DNA of 64,000 nt, taken from assembly GCF_001921205.1 (NCBI RefSeq), contig NZ_MSIE01000043.1:54833-118832 (forward strand), given 5' to 3'. The notes beneath the pieces are model-generated. The model was not told the origin of the DNA, did no database searches, and was given only the letters and a program-made list of their open reading frames with translations. Position numbers and translations under genes: made by a program. Position 1 is the first letter of the stretch. The number at the start of each line of letters is the position of its first letter. This document shows positions 10,087-18,460 of the stretch, in pieces. This DNA comes from Actinophytocola xanthii. GTDB taxonomy: Bacteria > Actinomycetota > Actinomycetes > Mycobacteriales > Pseudonocardiaceae.

Positions 10087-10929
10087 GTGTCGACGTTCGA
10101 TGCCGAGACCGAGGCGATGATCGAGGCGAACCGGGTCAACTGGGACGCCAGGACCCCGATCCACGTGGTGAGCTCGTTCTACGGCCTGGACGGCAGCCGC
10201 CCGGCCGCCGGCTGGTTCGCCGACTACGAGTGGGTGGACCTGCCGGAGCTCGCCGGTGTTGACGTCCTGCACCTGCAGTGCCACCTGGGCACGGAGACCC
10301 TCGCGTTCGCCGAGAAGGGTGCGCGGCCGGTCGGGCTGGACATCTCCGGGGAGTCGGTGCGCGAGGCAGGCCGGCTCGCCGCCGAGCGCGGACTGGACAT
10401 CTCCTATGTCCGGGCGGACGTGTACGACGCCGCCGACGCGCTCGGCCGACGCACCTTCGACGTCGTCTACACCGGCAAGGGCGCGGTGTGCTACCTGCCC
10501 GAGCTCGACCCGTGGGCGGCTGTCGTGGCCGAGCTGCTGCGCCCCGGTGGGTGCTGCTACCTCGTGGAGTTCCACCCGCTGCTCTACTCGCTCGGCGTGG
10601 TCCCACCGGCCGACGGCGACCAGGGGCTGACGCTGCGCGGCGACTACCTGGCCGGGCGCGGCGCGGACAGGCGCGACGCCACGTTCACCTACACCGACGG
10701 TCCGGCGCTGACCGAGGGGACCGTGGCCTACGAGTGGCGGCACGGCGTCGGCGAGGTGGTGACCGCGCTGGCGGGCGCCGGTCTGCGGATCGAGCGGGTG
10801 CGCGAGGACCCGCGCCTGCCGTGGCCCCGCTGGCCGTCGATGGAGCGCGACCCCGACGGCTGGTGGTCGCTGCCGGCCGAGGCGCCGCGGATCCCGCTGC
10901 TCTACGCGGTCCTCGCCCGCAAGCCCTAG
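10087..10929 (+). CDS. Class I SAM-dependent methyltransferase
   Basis: The 280-residue product has the class I (Rossmann) methyltransferase motifs. Motif I is VLHLQCHLGTETLAFAEKGA, followed by PVGLDISGESVREA as the acidic beta-2 end that binds SAM. FDVVYTGKGAVCYLPELDPW is the motif IV region and LLRPGGCCYLVEFHP the post-motif. The substrate cannot be told. It begins at a GTG 4 bases after the tricorn stop, with GGAG seven bases upstream, so it is probably co-transcribed with the protease gene. Close homologues in actinobacteria are usually annotated only as methyltransferases of unknown substrate. Confidence 0.85.
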   Translation: MSTFDAETEAMIEANRVNWDARTPIHVVSSFYGLDGSRPAAGWFADYEWVDLPELAGVDVLHLQCHLGTETLAFAEKGARPVGLDISGESVREAGRLAAERGLDISYVRADVYDAADALGRRTFDVVYTGKGAVCYLPELDPWAAVVAELLRPGGCCYLVEFHPLLYSLGVVPPADGDQGLTLRGDYLAGRGADRRDATFTYTDGPALTEGTVAYEWRHGVGEVVTALAGAGLRIERVREDPRLPWPRWPSMERDPDGWWSLPAEAPRIPLLYAVLARKP

Positions 10930-11084
10930 ACGAGGGCCTCCCAGCGGGCAGCTACCGGGGCGCCGGCGACCCAAGGTCGTCCGAACGGGTCCTTTTTGAG
11001 CTATTTGCCCAGCTCAGGACGTTAATGGGGCACGGAAAGCGGTAACTTCCGGCCCGGACCCCACATCGGCGGCGGCGGATTACG

Positions 11085-11090
11085 TAGCCT
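11085..11090 (+). promoter_or_regulatory. -10 element, probably for a leaderless transglycosylase mRNA
   Basis: TAGCCT (TANNNT) lies 6 bases before the GTG at 11097, the spacing expected for a leaderless transcript. No ribosome binding site precedes the GTG. Confidence 0.45.
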
Positions 11091-11096
11091 GAGGGC

Positions 11097-11954
11097 GTGG
11101 CCGTATCCGCAACTCCACCGTCGACCACGCCCATCGAGCCCTCGAGCCCGCCGCGGGGACCGCACCGCAGGCGGGTGGTCGGCCCGCTGTTCATCGTCAT
11201 CGTGCTCGTCGCCGGCCTCGTCGGCGTCGTCGTGCTGGACCGCTCCGAGGAGTCCGCGCGCCGCCCGCCCGCGGACCCCGCGTTCGAAGTGCCGCAACAG
11301 CAGGTGCTCCCCAGGAGCGCCGTTCCGCAGGCCGCGGCCATCGCACCGGGCGGTGACCGGACCACGGTCCGGCCCACCACCGCCGCCGTCCGCGACTGGG
11401 CGACGACGGTGTCGGAGAAGACCCAGATCCCCTCGCGCACCCTGGTGGCCTACGCCGAGGCGGAGTTGGCCGTGCGTGCCTCGGCCCCGGAGTGCGGGCT
11501 GAGCTGGACCACCCTCGCCGGCGTCGGCCGGGTGGAGTCCCACCACGGCCGCTACGGCGGCACCACGATCGGAGACGACGGTCGACTCTCGCCCCCGATC
11601 GTGGGCATCCCGCTCGACGGGTCGGAAGGGGTCAAGGCCATCCCCGACACCGACGACGGCCGGCTCGACGGCGACGTCGAGTGGGACCGCGCGGTCGGCG
11701 CGATGCAGTTCCTGCCCACGACCTGGTCGCGCTGGGGCGCGCGCGCGAACGGGGACGGCGAGGCGCCCGACCCGCAGAACATCGACGACGCCGCCCTGTC
11801 CGCCGCGAAGTACCTCTGCGCGAGCGGCGGCGACCTCTCCTCCGCCGACGGCTGGTGGCGCGCGGTGCTGACCTACAACCGCTCGGTCGCCTACGGCCAG
11901 GACGTCTTCAGCGGCGCCGACGCCTACGCCAAGGCGGCGCGGGAACTCGGCTGA
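11097..11954 (+). CDS. Membrane-anchored lytic transglycosylase (LpqU/SLT type)
   Basis: Lytic transglycosylases cleave the MurNAc-GlcNAc bond of peptidoglycan. The 285-residue product has a short Pro-rich cytosolic start and one membrane segment (VVGPLFIVIVLVAGLVGVVV, residues about 26-45). A linker follows, and then an SLT domain from about 115 to the end. The catalytic glutamate is Glu147 in GVGRVESHHGRYGG. The later motifs DRAVGAMQFLPTTW and AALSAAKYLCASGGDL are those of the actinobacterial LpqU-like family. In mycobacteria lpqU sits between mazG and eno, and this gene holds the same place. The neighbouring paralogue at 15106 has the same core but a different tail. Confidence 0.9.
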   Translation: MAVSATPPSTTPIEPSSPPRGPHRRRVVGPLFIVIVLVAGLVGVVVLDRSEESARRPPADPAFEVPQQQVLPRSAVPQAAAIAPGGDRTTVRPTTAAVRDWATTVSEKTQIPSRTLVAYAEAELAVRASAPECGLSWTTLAGVGRVESHHGRYGGTTIGDDGRLSPPIVGIPLDGSEGVKAIPDTDDGRLDGDVEWDRAVGAMQFLPTTWSRWGARANGDGEAPDPQNIDDAALSAAKYLCASGGDLSSADGWWRAVLTYNRSVAYGQDVFSGADAYAKAARELG

Positions 11955-11962
11955 GCAACGGG

Positions 11963-13788
<1,826 letters not shown>

Positions 13789-13792
13789 GCCC

Positions 13793-14353
13793 ATGGCCGG
13801 GCGCGACGGCGAACGCGGCCGGCGGCGGGGCGGTGGAACCAGCGACTCCCGCGCCGGCCGGTCGGCGCGGCGTCCGCAGAGCGTCCGCCGCACCCGCCCC
13901 CGGGACGGGCGCCCGGCTCGGCCGGTGACCCCCGAGCCGGACCGCGTGCCGGAGCGGCCGGGGCGCACAGTACGAGCCGCGGCCGCGTTCGGCCTGTCCA
14001 CCACCCGTCGGGCGGCGGTGCTCGCGATCGTGGTGTGCGCGCTCGCGCTTACGGTGTCGGTCCCGCTGCGCACGTACCTCTCGCAGCGGGACGAGGTGCA
14101 GATCCAGGAGCAGCGCCAGGCCGAACTGCGGGAGCAGGTCGAGGGCCTCAAGCGGCGCAAGGCCGAGCTCGAGGACCCCGCCCAGGTGGAGGCCGAGGCC
14201 CGGCGGCGGCTGCGTTACGTGATGCCGGGGGAGACCCCGTACATGGTCGAGCTGCCCGGCGACGCCGAGGGCGGCCAGAACGGCGAGGAGCGGGACCAGG
14301 TGCTCGAGGAGTCCTGGTACCTCACCCTCTGGAACGCGGTGTCCGACGAATGA
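13793..14353 (+). CDS. Septum formation initiator, FtsB/DivIC family
   Basis: FtsB/DivIC proteins are small bitopic division proteins that link FtsL/FtsQ to septal peptidoglycan synthesis. The 186-residue product has a cytosolic Arg/Pro-rich tail of about 65 residues and one membrane span (AAVLAIVVCALALTVSVPL, about 75-93). A coiled coil follows (RDEVQIQEQRQAELREQV and LKRRKAELEDPAQVEAEARR), then the family signature LRYVMPGETPYMV. The last 40 residues are acidic and end ESWYLTLWNAV. The same gene follows eno in mycobacteria. Its stop overlaps the DUF501 start (ATGA at 14350). Confidence 0.92.
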   Translation: MAGRDGERGRRRGGGTSDSRAGRSARRPQSVRRTRPRDGRPARPVTPEPDRVPERPGRTVRAAAAFGLSTTRRAAVLAIVVCALALTVSVPLRTYLSQRDEVQIQEQRQAELREQVEGLKRRKAELEDPAQVEAEARRRLRYVMPGETPYMVELPGDAEGGQNGEERDQVLEESWYLTLWNAVSDE

Positions 14354-14889
14354 CCGAACCGCTGTCGACCTCCCCAACCGACACCCCAGGGGACCGTGAC
14401 GAAACCCGGGGAGGCGGACTGGCCGCGGACCGGGCGGTGGTGGCCGAGCAGCTCGGCCGCCCGCCGAGGGCCATGCGCGCGGTCGCCGCCCGCTGTCCGA
14501 GCGGGCACCCCGCCGTCGTTCAGACCAGCCCGAGGCTGGAGGACGGCACCCCGTTCCCGACGCTGTTCTACCTCACCTGCCCGCGGCTGACCTCGCTGGT
14601 CAGCCGGCTCGAGGCGAGCGGGTTGATGCGGGAGATGACCGCCCGGCTCGGCGAGGACGAGGAGCTGGCCGCGGCCTACCTGCTCGCCCACCGCGAGTAC
14701 CTGGCGCTGCGGGACGCCATCGAGCCGCTGGGAACCGACGTGAGCGCGGGCGGCATGCCGGGACGCGTGAAGTGCCTGCATGTGCACGTTGCACATGCAC
14801 TTGCGGCGGGCCCCGGGGTGAACCCGTTCGGCGACGAGGTCCTGGAGCTGCTGCGCGAGGAGTGGCCGTCCGGGAACTGCGTGGTCTGA
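14350..14889 (+). CDS. DUF501 family protein
   Basis: The 179-residue product matches the actinobacterial DUF501 family, found between divIC and ppx in mycobacteria and relatives. The recognisable core is VAEQLGRPPRAMRAVAARCP, PFPTLFYLTCPRLTSLVSRL, LAHREYLALRDAIEP and the Cys/His-rich MPGRVKCLHVHVAHALA, ending EWPSGNCVV. Conserved Cys and His residues suggest metal binding, but the function is unknown. The ATG overlaps the divIC stop (ATGA), which indicates translational coupling. A perfect hairpin spans its own stop codon. Confidence 0.9.
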   Translation: MTEPLSTSPTDTPGDRDETRGGGLAADRAVVAEQLGRPPRAMRAVAARCPSGHPAVVQTSPRLEDGTPFPTLFYLTCPRLTSLVSRLEASGLMREMTARLGEDEELAAAYLLAHREYLALRDAIEPLGTDVSAGGMPGRVKCLHVHVAHALAAGPGVNPFGDEVLELLREEWPSGNCVV

Positions 14890-14910
14890 CCAGGCACAAT
14901 CTGGTCAGAC
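14884..14910 (+). terminator. Perfect hairpin across the DUF501 stop codon
   Basis: GTCTGACCAG and CTGGTCAGAC form a perfect 10-base-pair stem with a 7-base loop (GCACAAT). The TGA of DUF501 lies inside the left arm. There is no U-tract, as is common for actinobacterial terminators. It ends the eno-divIC-DUF501 unit. Confidence 0.6.
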
Positions 14911-14960
14911 ATGATTCCCTAAAGGGCAACCCAGCGTTCATGGATTCCGGGCGGCGAGGC

Positions 14961-14976
14961 CAAGACGATCGTCTTG
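14961..14976. promoter_or_regulatory. 16-base perfect palindrome overlapping a TTGACT hexamer
   Basis: CAAGACGATCGTCTTG is fully self-complementary. Its right end overlaps TTGACT (14974-14979), a good -35 hexamer, in the 215-base leader of the poly-Thr transglycosylase gene. It is a candidate repressor operator. A GATGAT at 15001 is the nearest -10-like hexamer, but at 21 bases it is too far for a standard spacer. Confidence 0.4.
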
Positions 14977-15018
14977 ACTGTCGGATCACCCCTTTCTTGC
15001 GATGATGGTTCGTGAGAC

Positions 15019-15046
15019 GGTGGCAGTCGGCGTACGGGCTGCCACT
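15019..15046 (+). other. Leader hairpin before the poly-Thr transglycosylase gene
   Basis: GTGGCAG (15020-15026) and CTGCCAC (15039-15045) form a 7-base-pair stem with a 12-base loop, extendable by one G-U pair. It lies 60 bases before the start codon and has no U-tract. I looked for c-di-AMP riboswitch (ydaO) core motifs, which often precede actinobacterial cell-wall hydrolases, and did not find them. Confidence 0.3.
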
Positions 15047-15105
15047 GCCTGCGACCTCGCCACGGGGTCGGGTGTCACCTAGCTCAGCGAAGGGGATCGG
15101 TACTG

Positions 15106-16329
15106 GTGAGCGGGGCGAAGAGGAAGAGGTCGACCGCGAAGGACGAGCGCCGGACCAGGCGGCGCCGCCGCAAGGTGGCGGCAGCGACCAGCACCGTGTT
15201 GCTCGTCGCGGCCGCGGTGGCGGGTGAGCCAGTCGGCGCCGAGTCCAACTCCGTTCACGCCGCGGCGGCGGTCGGCGGAGGCCTGCACGGCATGACCGAC
15301 CCGAGCGAGGTCAGCGCGGACGGCGAGCTCGGCGAGGACGACCGGATCGGCGACGAGGTGCTGGCCAGCGCCGGCGACATCGGCCGCCTGCTCGACATGG
15401 GCACCGCCGGCGACCTCCCGGTCGACGAGCTCGGCCTGCCGGGCGTCATGCTCGACGCCTACCAGAACGCGGCCGACATGCTCGCCAGCGAGCAGCCCAA
15501 CTGCAAGATCCACTGGTCGCTGCTCGCCAGCATCGGCCGGATCGAGTCCGGCCACGCTCGGGGTGGAAAGGTCGACCACGCCGGCAACACGATCGACCCG
15601 ATCCTGGGGCCCCCGCTCAACGGCGGTGGTTTCGCCGCGATCCAGGACACCGACGGCGGTCGCCTCGACGGCGACTCCCGCTGGGACCGCGCGGTCGGGG
15701 CCATGCAGTTCATTCCGTCGACCTGGCGTGGCTACGCCGCCGACGGCAACAACGACGGCCTGTCCAACCCGCACAACGTGTGGGACGCGACGCTGGCCGC
15801 CGGGAAGTACCTGTGCTCGGGCGGCATGGACCTGTCCGACCCGCAGGACAGGGCGACGGCCGTCTTCCGCTACAACCACTCCGACACCTACGTCACCACG
15901 GTGCTGGTCTGGGCCGATGCGTACAAGAACGGGGCGCCGGTCCTGGACAGCTACCCCGTCGACCCCGGTATCAACGCCCTGGGCCCGTCGTCGGTGGTGG
16001 CCAACACGCCCGGCGCGAAGCCCTCCGCCGCCAAGCCCTCCGGAGGCAAGCAGTCGGGAGCCAAGCCGGGCAACAAGCCCAAGCCGGGCGGCAAGCCCTC
16101 GGGTAGTGGCTCGGGCAACAACAGCAGCTCGACGACCACCACCACCACCACGACCACGACGACCACCACCACGACGACGACCACGACCACCACGACCACC
16201 ACCCCGTGCGGGTCGTCGGAGGAGACCACGACGACGACCACGACGACGACGCCGAACGACAGCGCGCCGGAGTCGCCCCCGCCGTCGGAGCCGACCACGA
16301 CCACCACGACGACGACCGAGCCCTGCTGA
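15106..16329 (+). CDS. Secreted lytic transglycosylase with long threonine-rich tail
   Basis: The 407-residue product has an Arg/Lys-rich start and a signal segment (VAAATSTVLLVAAAVAGEPV, about 23-42). A spacer is followed by an SLT domain from about 115 to 280 with catalytic Glu147 in SIGRIESGHARGG, then DRAVGAMQFIPSTWRGYA and AGKYLCSGGMDL. After the domain comes a Pro/Gly/Lys/Ser linker and a tail with runs of 24, 9 and 8 threonines encoded by ACC/ACG codons. The tail contains two cysteines, one being the last residue. Thr-rich secreted tails in actinobacteria are often O-mannosylated, so a wall-spanning stalk is a reasonable inference. A weak AAGGGG precedes the GTG start. Confidence 0.88.
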   Translation: MSGAKRKRSTAKDERRTRRRRRKVAAATSTVLLVAAAVAGEPVGAESNSVHAAAAVGGGLHGMTDPSEVSADGELGEDDRIGDEVLASAGDIGRLLDMGTAGDLPVDELGLPGVMLDAYQNAADMLASEQPNCKIHWSLLASIGRIESGHARGGKVDHAGNTIDPILGPPLNGGGFAAIQDTDGGRLDGDSRWDRAVGAMQFIPSTWRGYAADGNNDGLSNPHNVWDATLAAGKYLCSGGMDLSDPQDRATAVFRYNHSDTYVTTVLVWADAYKNGAPVLDSYPVDPGINALGPSSVVANTPGAKPSAAKPSGGKQSGAKPGNKPKPGGKPSGSGSGNNSSSTTTTTTTTTTTTTTTTTTTTTTTTPCGSSEETTTTTTTTTPNDSAPESPPPSEPTTTTTTTTEPC

Positions 16330-16341
16330 GCGGGCACCGAC

Positions 16342-16386
16342 GCGGCGGTCCCGGACGAGGCGTTCGCGCCACGCCGGGACCGCCGC
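16342..16386. terminator. Bidirectional terminator with nested UUCG hairpin
   Basis: GCGGCGGTCCCGG (16342-16354) pairs perfectly with CCGGGACCGCCGC (16374-16386). Inside the loop, GGCG and CGCC close a TTCG tetraloop (16359-16370). It lies between convergent genes, so it can stop transcription from both sides. Confidence 0.65.
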
Positions 16387-16413
16387 CGTCGTCGGCCGCC
16401 AGCTGTGCCGGAG

Positions 16414-17190
16414 TCAGGCCGCCTTGTTCATCCCGCCGTCGATCACGAAGTCGGCGCCGGTGATGTTCGCGGCGATCGGCGAGGCGAGGTAGGCCACCAG
16501 CCCGGCTACCTCCCGCGGCTCGGACACCCGGCCGGTGGTGATCGCCATCGCCGCCGGGATCACCTCGTCCATCACCTGGTCGGGGGTCATCCCCGGTTCA
16601 CCCATCAGCGAGGCGAAGCCGCCCGGCGCCGTCCACAGCGGGGTCCGGACCGGTCCCGGCGAGACCGTGTTCACCCGGATCGCCGGGGCGAGCTCCTCCG
16701 ACAGCGCCGTGCCCAGGTTGGCCAGAGCCGCCTTCGCCGCCGAGTACGGGGCGATCATCCCGGCGGGCACCCGGGCGTTCAGTGATCCGATGTTGACGAT
16801 CGAGGCGCCGTGCCGCCCGCGCATGGCCGGCAGCGCCGCACGGGTCGTGCGGACTGCGGCGAACAGGGTCAGGTCGAGGATTCGCCGCCACTGCTCGTCG
16901 CTGAACTCCGCGACGCCGGCCGCCGGCTCGGAGTGGGCGACGTTGTTGACCAGGACGTCGATCCCGCCGTGCCGCCGAACCGCCGCGTCCACCAGCGCGT
17001 CGGCGCCGGCCGCGGTCGCGAGGTCCACCGCGACCGGCAGGGCGTCCAGCGCCGCGAGCTCGGGGCTGAGCGTCCGCGAGCCGACCACGACCCGCGCCCC
17101 CTCCTCGACCAGCAGCTCGGCGATGGCCAGACCGATGCCCCGACTGCCGCCGGTGACCACGGCGACCTTGTCCTTCAGGTTGAGATCCAT
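16414..17190 (-). CDS. SDR family NAD(P)-dependent oxidoreductase
   Basis: From the ATG at 17190 the product is 258 residues, the size of a classical short-chain dehydrogenase/reductase. The coenzyme motif is VVTGGSRGIGLAIAELL, the structural motif is VLVNNVAHSEP, and the catalytic Ser and Tyr-x-x-x-Lys are in NIGSLNARVPAGMIAPYSAAKAAL. Cofactor preference is probably NADP, since GSR follows the second beta strand (VVVGSRTL). The substrate is unknown. The frame continues far upstream on this strand across ppx, but that part is antisense. The gene is inserted between DUF501 and ppx relative to the mycobacterial order and is divergent from ppx with 102 bases between starts. Confidence 0.88.
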   Translation of the reverse strand: MDLNLKDKVAVVTGGSRGIGLAIAELLVEEGARVVVGSRTLSPELAALDALPVAVDLATAAGADALVDAAVRRHGGIDVLVNNVAHSEPAAGVAEFSDEQWRRILDLTLFAAVRTTRAALPAMRGRHGASIVNIGSLNARVPAGMIAPYSAAKAALANLGTALSEELAPAIRVNTVSPGPVRTPLWTAPGGFASLMGEPGMTPDQVMDEVIPAAMAITTGRVSEPREVAGLVAYLASPIAANITGADFVIDGGMNKAA

Positions 17191-17280
17191 GCGGCACAGC
17201 CTGGGGGCCGGGGACCCCGCGTGGCTGGCGGTAAGGCGCCACGGCGTTCGAGCCGACGGGTGCGCGGCGCCGGCCTTCAA

Positions 17281-17286
17281 TAGGCT
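17281..17286 (+). promoter_or_regulatory. -10 element, probably for a leaderless ppx mRNA
   Basis: TAGGCT (TANNNT) is separated by 6 bases (CTTGCC) from the ATG at 17293, with no ribosome binding site between them. Confidence 0.5.
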
Positions 17287-17292
17287 CTTGCC

Positions 17293-18246
17293 ATGCCCAG
17301 GATCGCCGCGATCGACTGCGGGACGAACTCCATCCGCCTGCTGGTGGCCGACGTGACCGTGCACGAGGACGGCCGGCGGAGCCTGCGTGACGTGCACCGC
17401 GAGATGCGGATCGTGCGGCTCGGCCAGGGGGTGGACGCCACCGGCCGGCTCGCTCCGGCCGCGCTGGACCGCACCCGCGCCGCGCTGACCGACTATGCCG
17501 CCATCTGCCGCCGCAGGGGGGCCGAGCGGGTCCGCATGGTGGCCACCTCGGCCACCCGGGACGCGAGCAACCGGGACGAGTTCTTCGCGATGACCGAGTC
17601 GGTGCTCGGCGTCACCGCCGAGGTGATCACCGGCGACGAGGAGGCCGGGCTCTCCTTCACCGGCGCGGTCGGTGACCTCGACCCGGACGACGGTCCGTTC
17701 GTGGTCACCGACATCGGCGGCGGGTCCACCGAGGTCGTCACCGGCACGTGGGACGGCGTGCGCGCCGAGGTGACCGGCGCGCTGTCGGTCGACATCGGGT
17801 GCGTGCGGCTCACCGAACGGTGCCTGCGCGGCGACCCGCCGACCCCCGAGGAGGTCGCGGCCGGGCGCGAGCTGGCCGCCGAGACGCTGCAGAAGGCCTT
17901 CGACGTGGTGCCGGTCGCGGACGCGCGCACGTGGGTCGGGGTCGCTGGCACGATCACCACCCTGTCCGCCGTGCGGCAGGACCTGCCCGAGTACGACTCC
18001 GAACGCACCCATCTGTCCCGGCTGTCGGACGCGGAGATCGACGAGGTGGCCGGCCGGCTGCTCGCCGCCAGCCATGACGAGCGAGCGGCCATCGGGTCCA
18101 TGCACCCCGGTCGGGTGGACGTGATCGGCGCCGGCGCGCTGATCACCCAGGTCCTGGCGGAAAAGTTCGCCGAGGCGGCAGGTATCGCCGAGCTGCTCGT
18201 GAGCGAACACGACATACTCGACGGTATTGCTTTTTCCCAGTTATGA
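17293..18246 (+). CDS. ppx: Exopolyphosphatase / pppGpp phosphohydrolase (Ppx/GppA family)
   Basis: Ppx/GppA enzymes hydrolyse terminal phosphate from polyphosphate or convert pppGpp to ppGpp. The 317-residue product has the ASKHA-fold ATP-binding motifs: phosphate 1 in AAIDCGTNSIRLLVAD and phosphate 2 in VTDIGGGSTEVVTG. The conserved VITGDEEAGLSFTGAV and ATSATRDASNRDEFF segments are also present. The short single-domain form, without the C-terminal HD-like region, is typical of actinobacteria (compare mycobacterial Rv1026 in the same gene order). The last sense codon is TTA (18241-18243), one of only six TTA codons I found in the window. Divergent from the SDR gene. Confidence 0.92.
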   Translation: MPRIAAIDCGTNSIRLLVADVTVHEDGRRSLRDVHREMRIVRLGQGVDATGRLAPAALDRTRAALTDYAAICRRRGAERVRMVATSATRDASNRDEFFAMTESVLGVTAEVITGDEEAGLSFTGAVGDLDPDDGPFVVTDIGGGSTEVVTGTWDGVRAEVTGALSVDIGCVRLTERCLRGDPPTPEEVAAGRELAAETLQKAFDVVPVADARTWVGVAGTITTLSAVRQDLPEYDSERTHLSRLSDAEIDEVAGRLLAASHDERAAIGSMHPGRVDVIGAGALITQVLAEKFAEAAGIAELLVSEHDILDGIAFSQL

Positions 18247-18249
18247 CGC

Positions 18250-18277
18250 GTCCGGTGATCGCTACCCGTTACCGGAC
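18250..18277 (+). terminator. Weak hairpin after ppx
   Basis: GTCCGGT and ACCGGAC form a 7-base-pair stem with a 14-base loop just after the ppx stop. It is a modest stem without a U-tract. Confidence 0.3.
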
Positions 18278-18314
18278 AATTCCGATGAGTCGTGCTTTAA
18301 CGCAGCGCGCTCGA

Positions 18315-18332
18315 TTGTGACTGGTTTGTGAC
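18315..18332. promoter_or_regulatory. Direct repeat TTGTGAC with 11-base period
   Basis: TTGTGAC occurs at 18315-18321 and again at 18326-18332, one helical turn apart, in the region upstream of the peptide-transport operon. Direct repeats with 11-base spacing are a common layout for response-regulator binding. A TAACGT at 18366-18371 is the nearest -10-like hexamer. Confidence 0.3.
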
Positions 18333-18460
18333 GCAGCCGGGGGTGAGAAGGCGCATCCGCACCGTTAACGTCCCCTCACATTCCGGGCGCGCGCGTGCTC
18401 CCGGGTCACGGATTCGACGGCGACCCGCGATCTGTGAAAGGTGACTGGAGGAGAGACCAG

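Noticed and set aside
6090..10139. 1349-codon open frame on the minus strand
   Set aside because: Antisense to mazG and the tricorn gene, with His/Pro/Gln-rich translation typical of a shadow frame.
14890..15105. Possible c-di-AMP (ydaO) riboswitch before the transglycosylase gene
   Set aside because: Such riboswitches are common at cell-wall hydrolases, but I could not find the conserved core segments; only a simple hairpin is present.
15951..16337. Valine-rich minus-strand frame opposite the threonine repeat
   Set aside because: It is only the complement of the ACC/ACG repeat and has no other coding sign.
16414..18210. 598-codon minus-strand frame as a single fusion protein
   Set aside because: Only the last 258 codons (from 17190) form a protein, an SDR; the rest is antisense to ppx.
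18315..18332. Rex-like TTGTGAC elements before the peptide operon
   Set aside because: They form a direct repeat, not the inverted repeat a Rex dimer needs.
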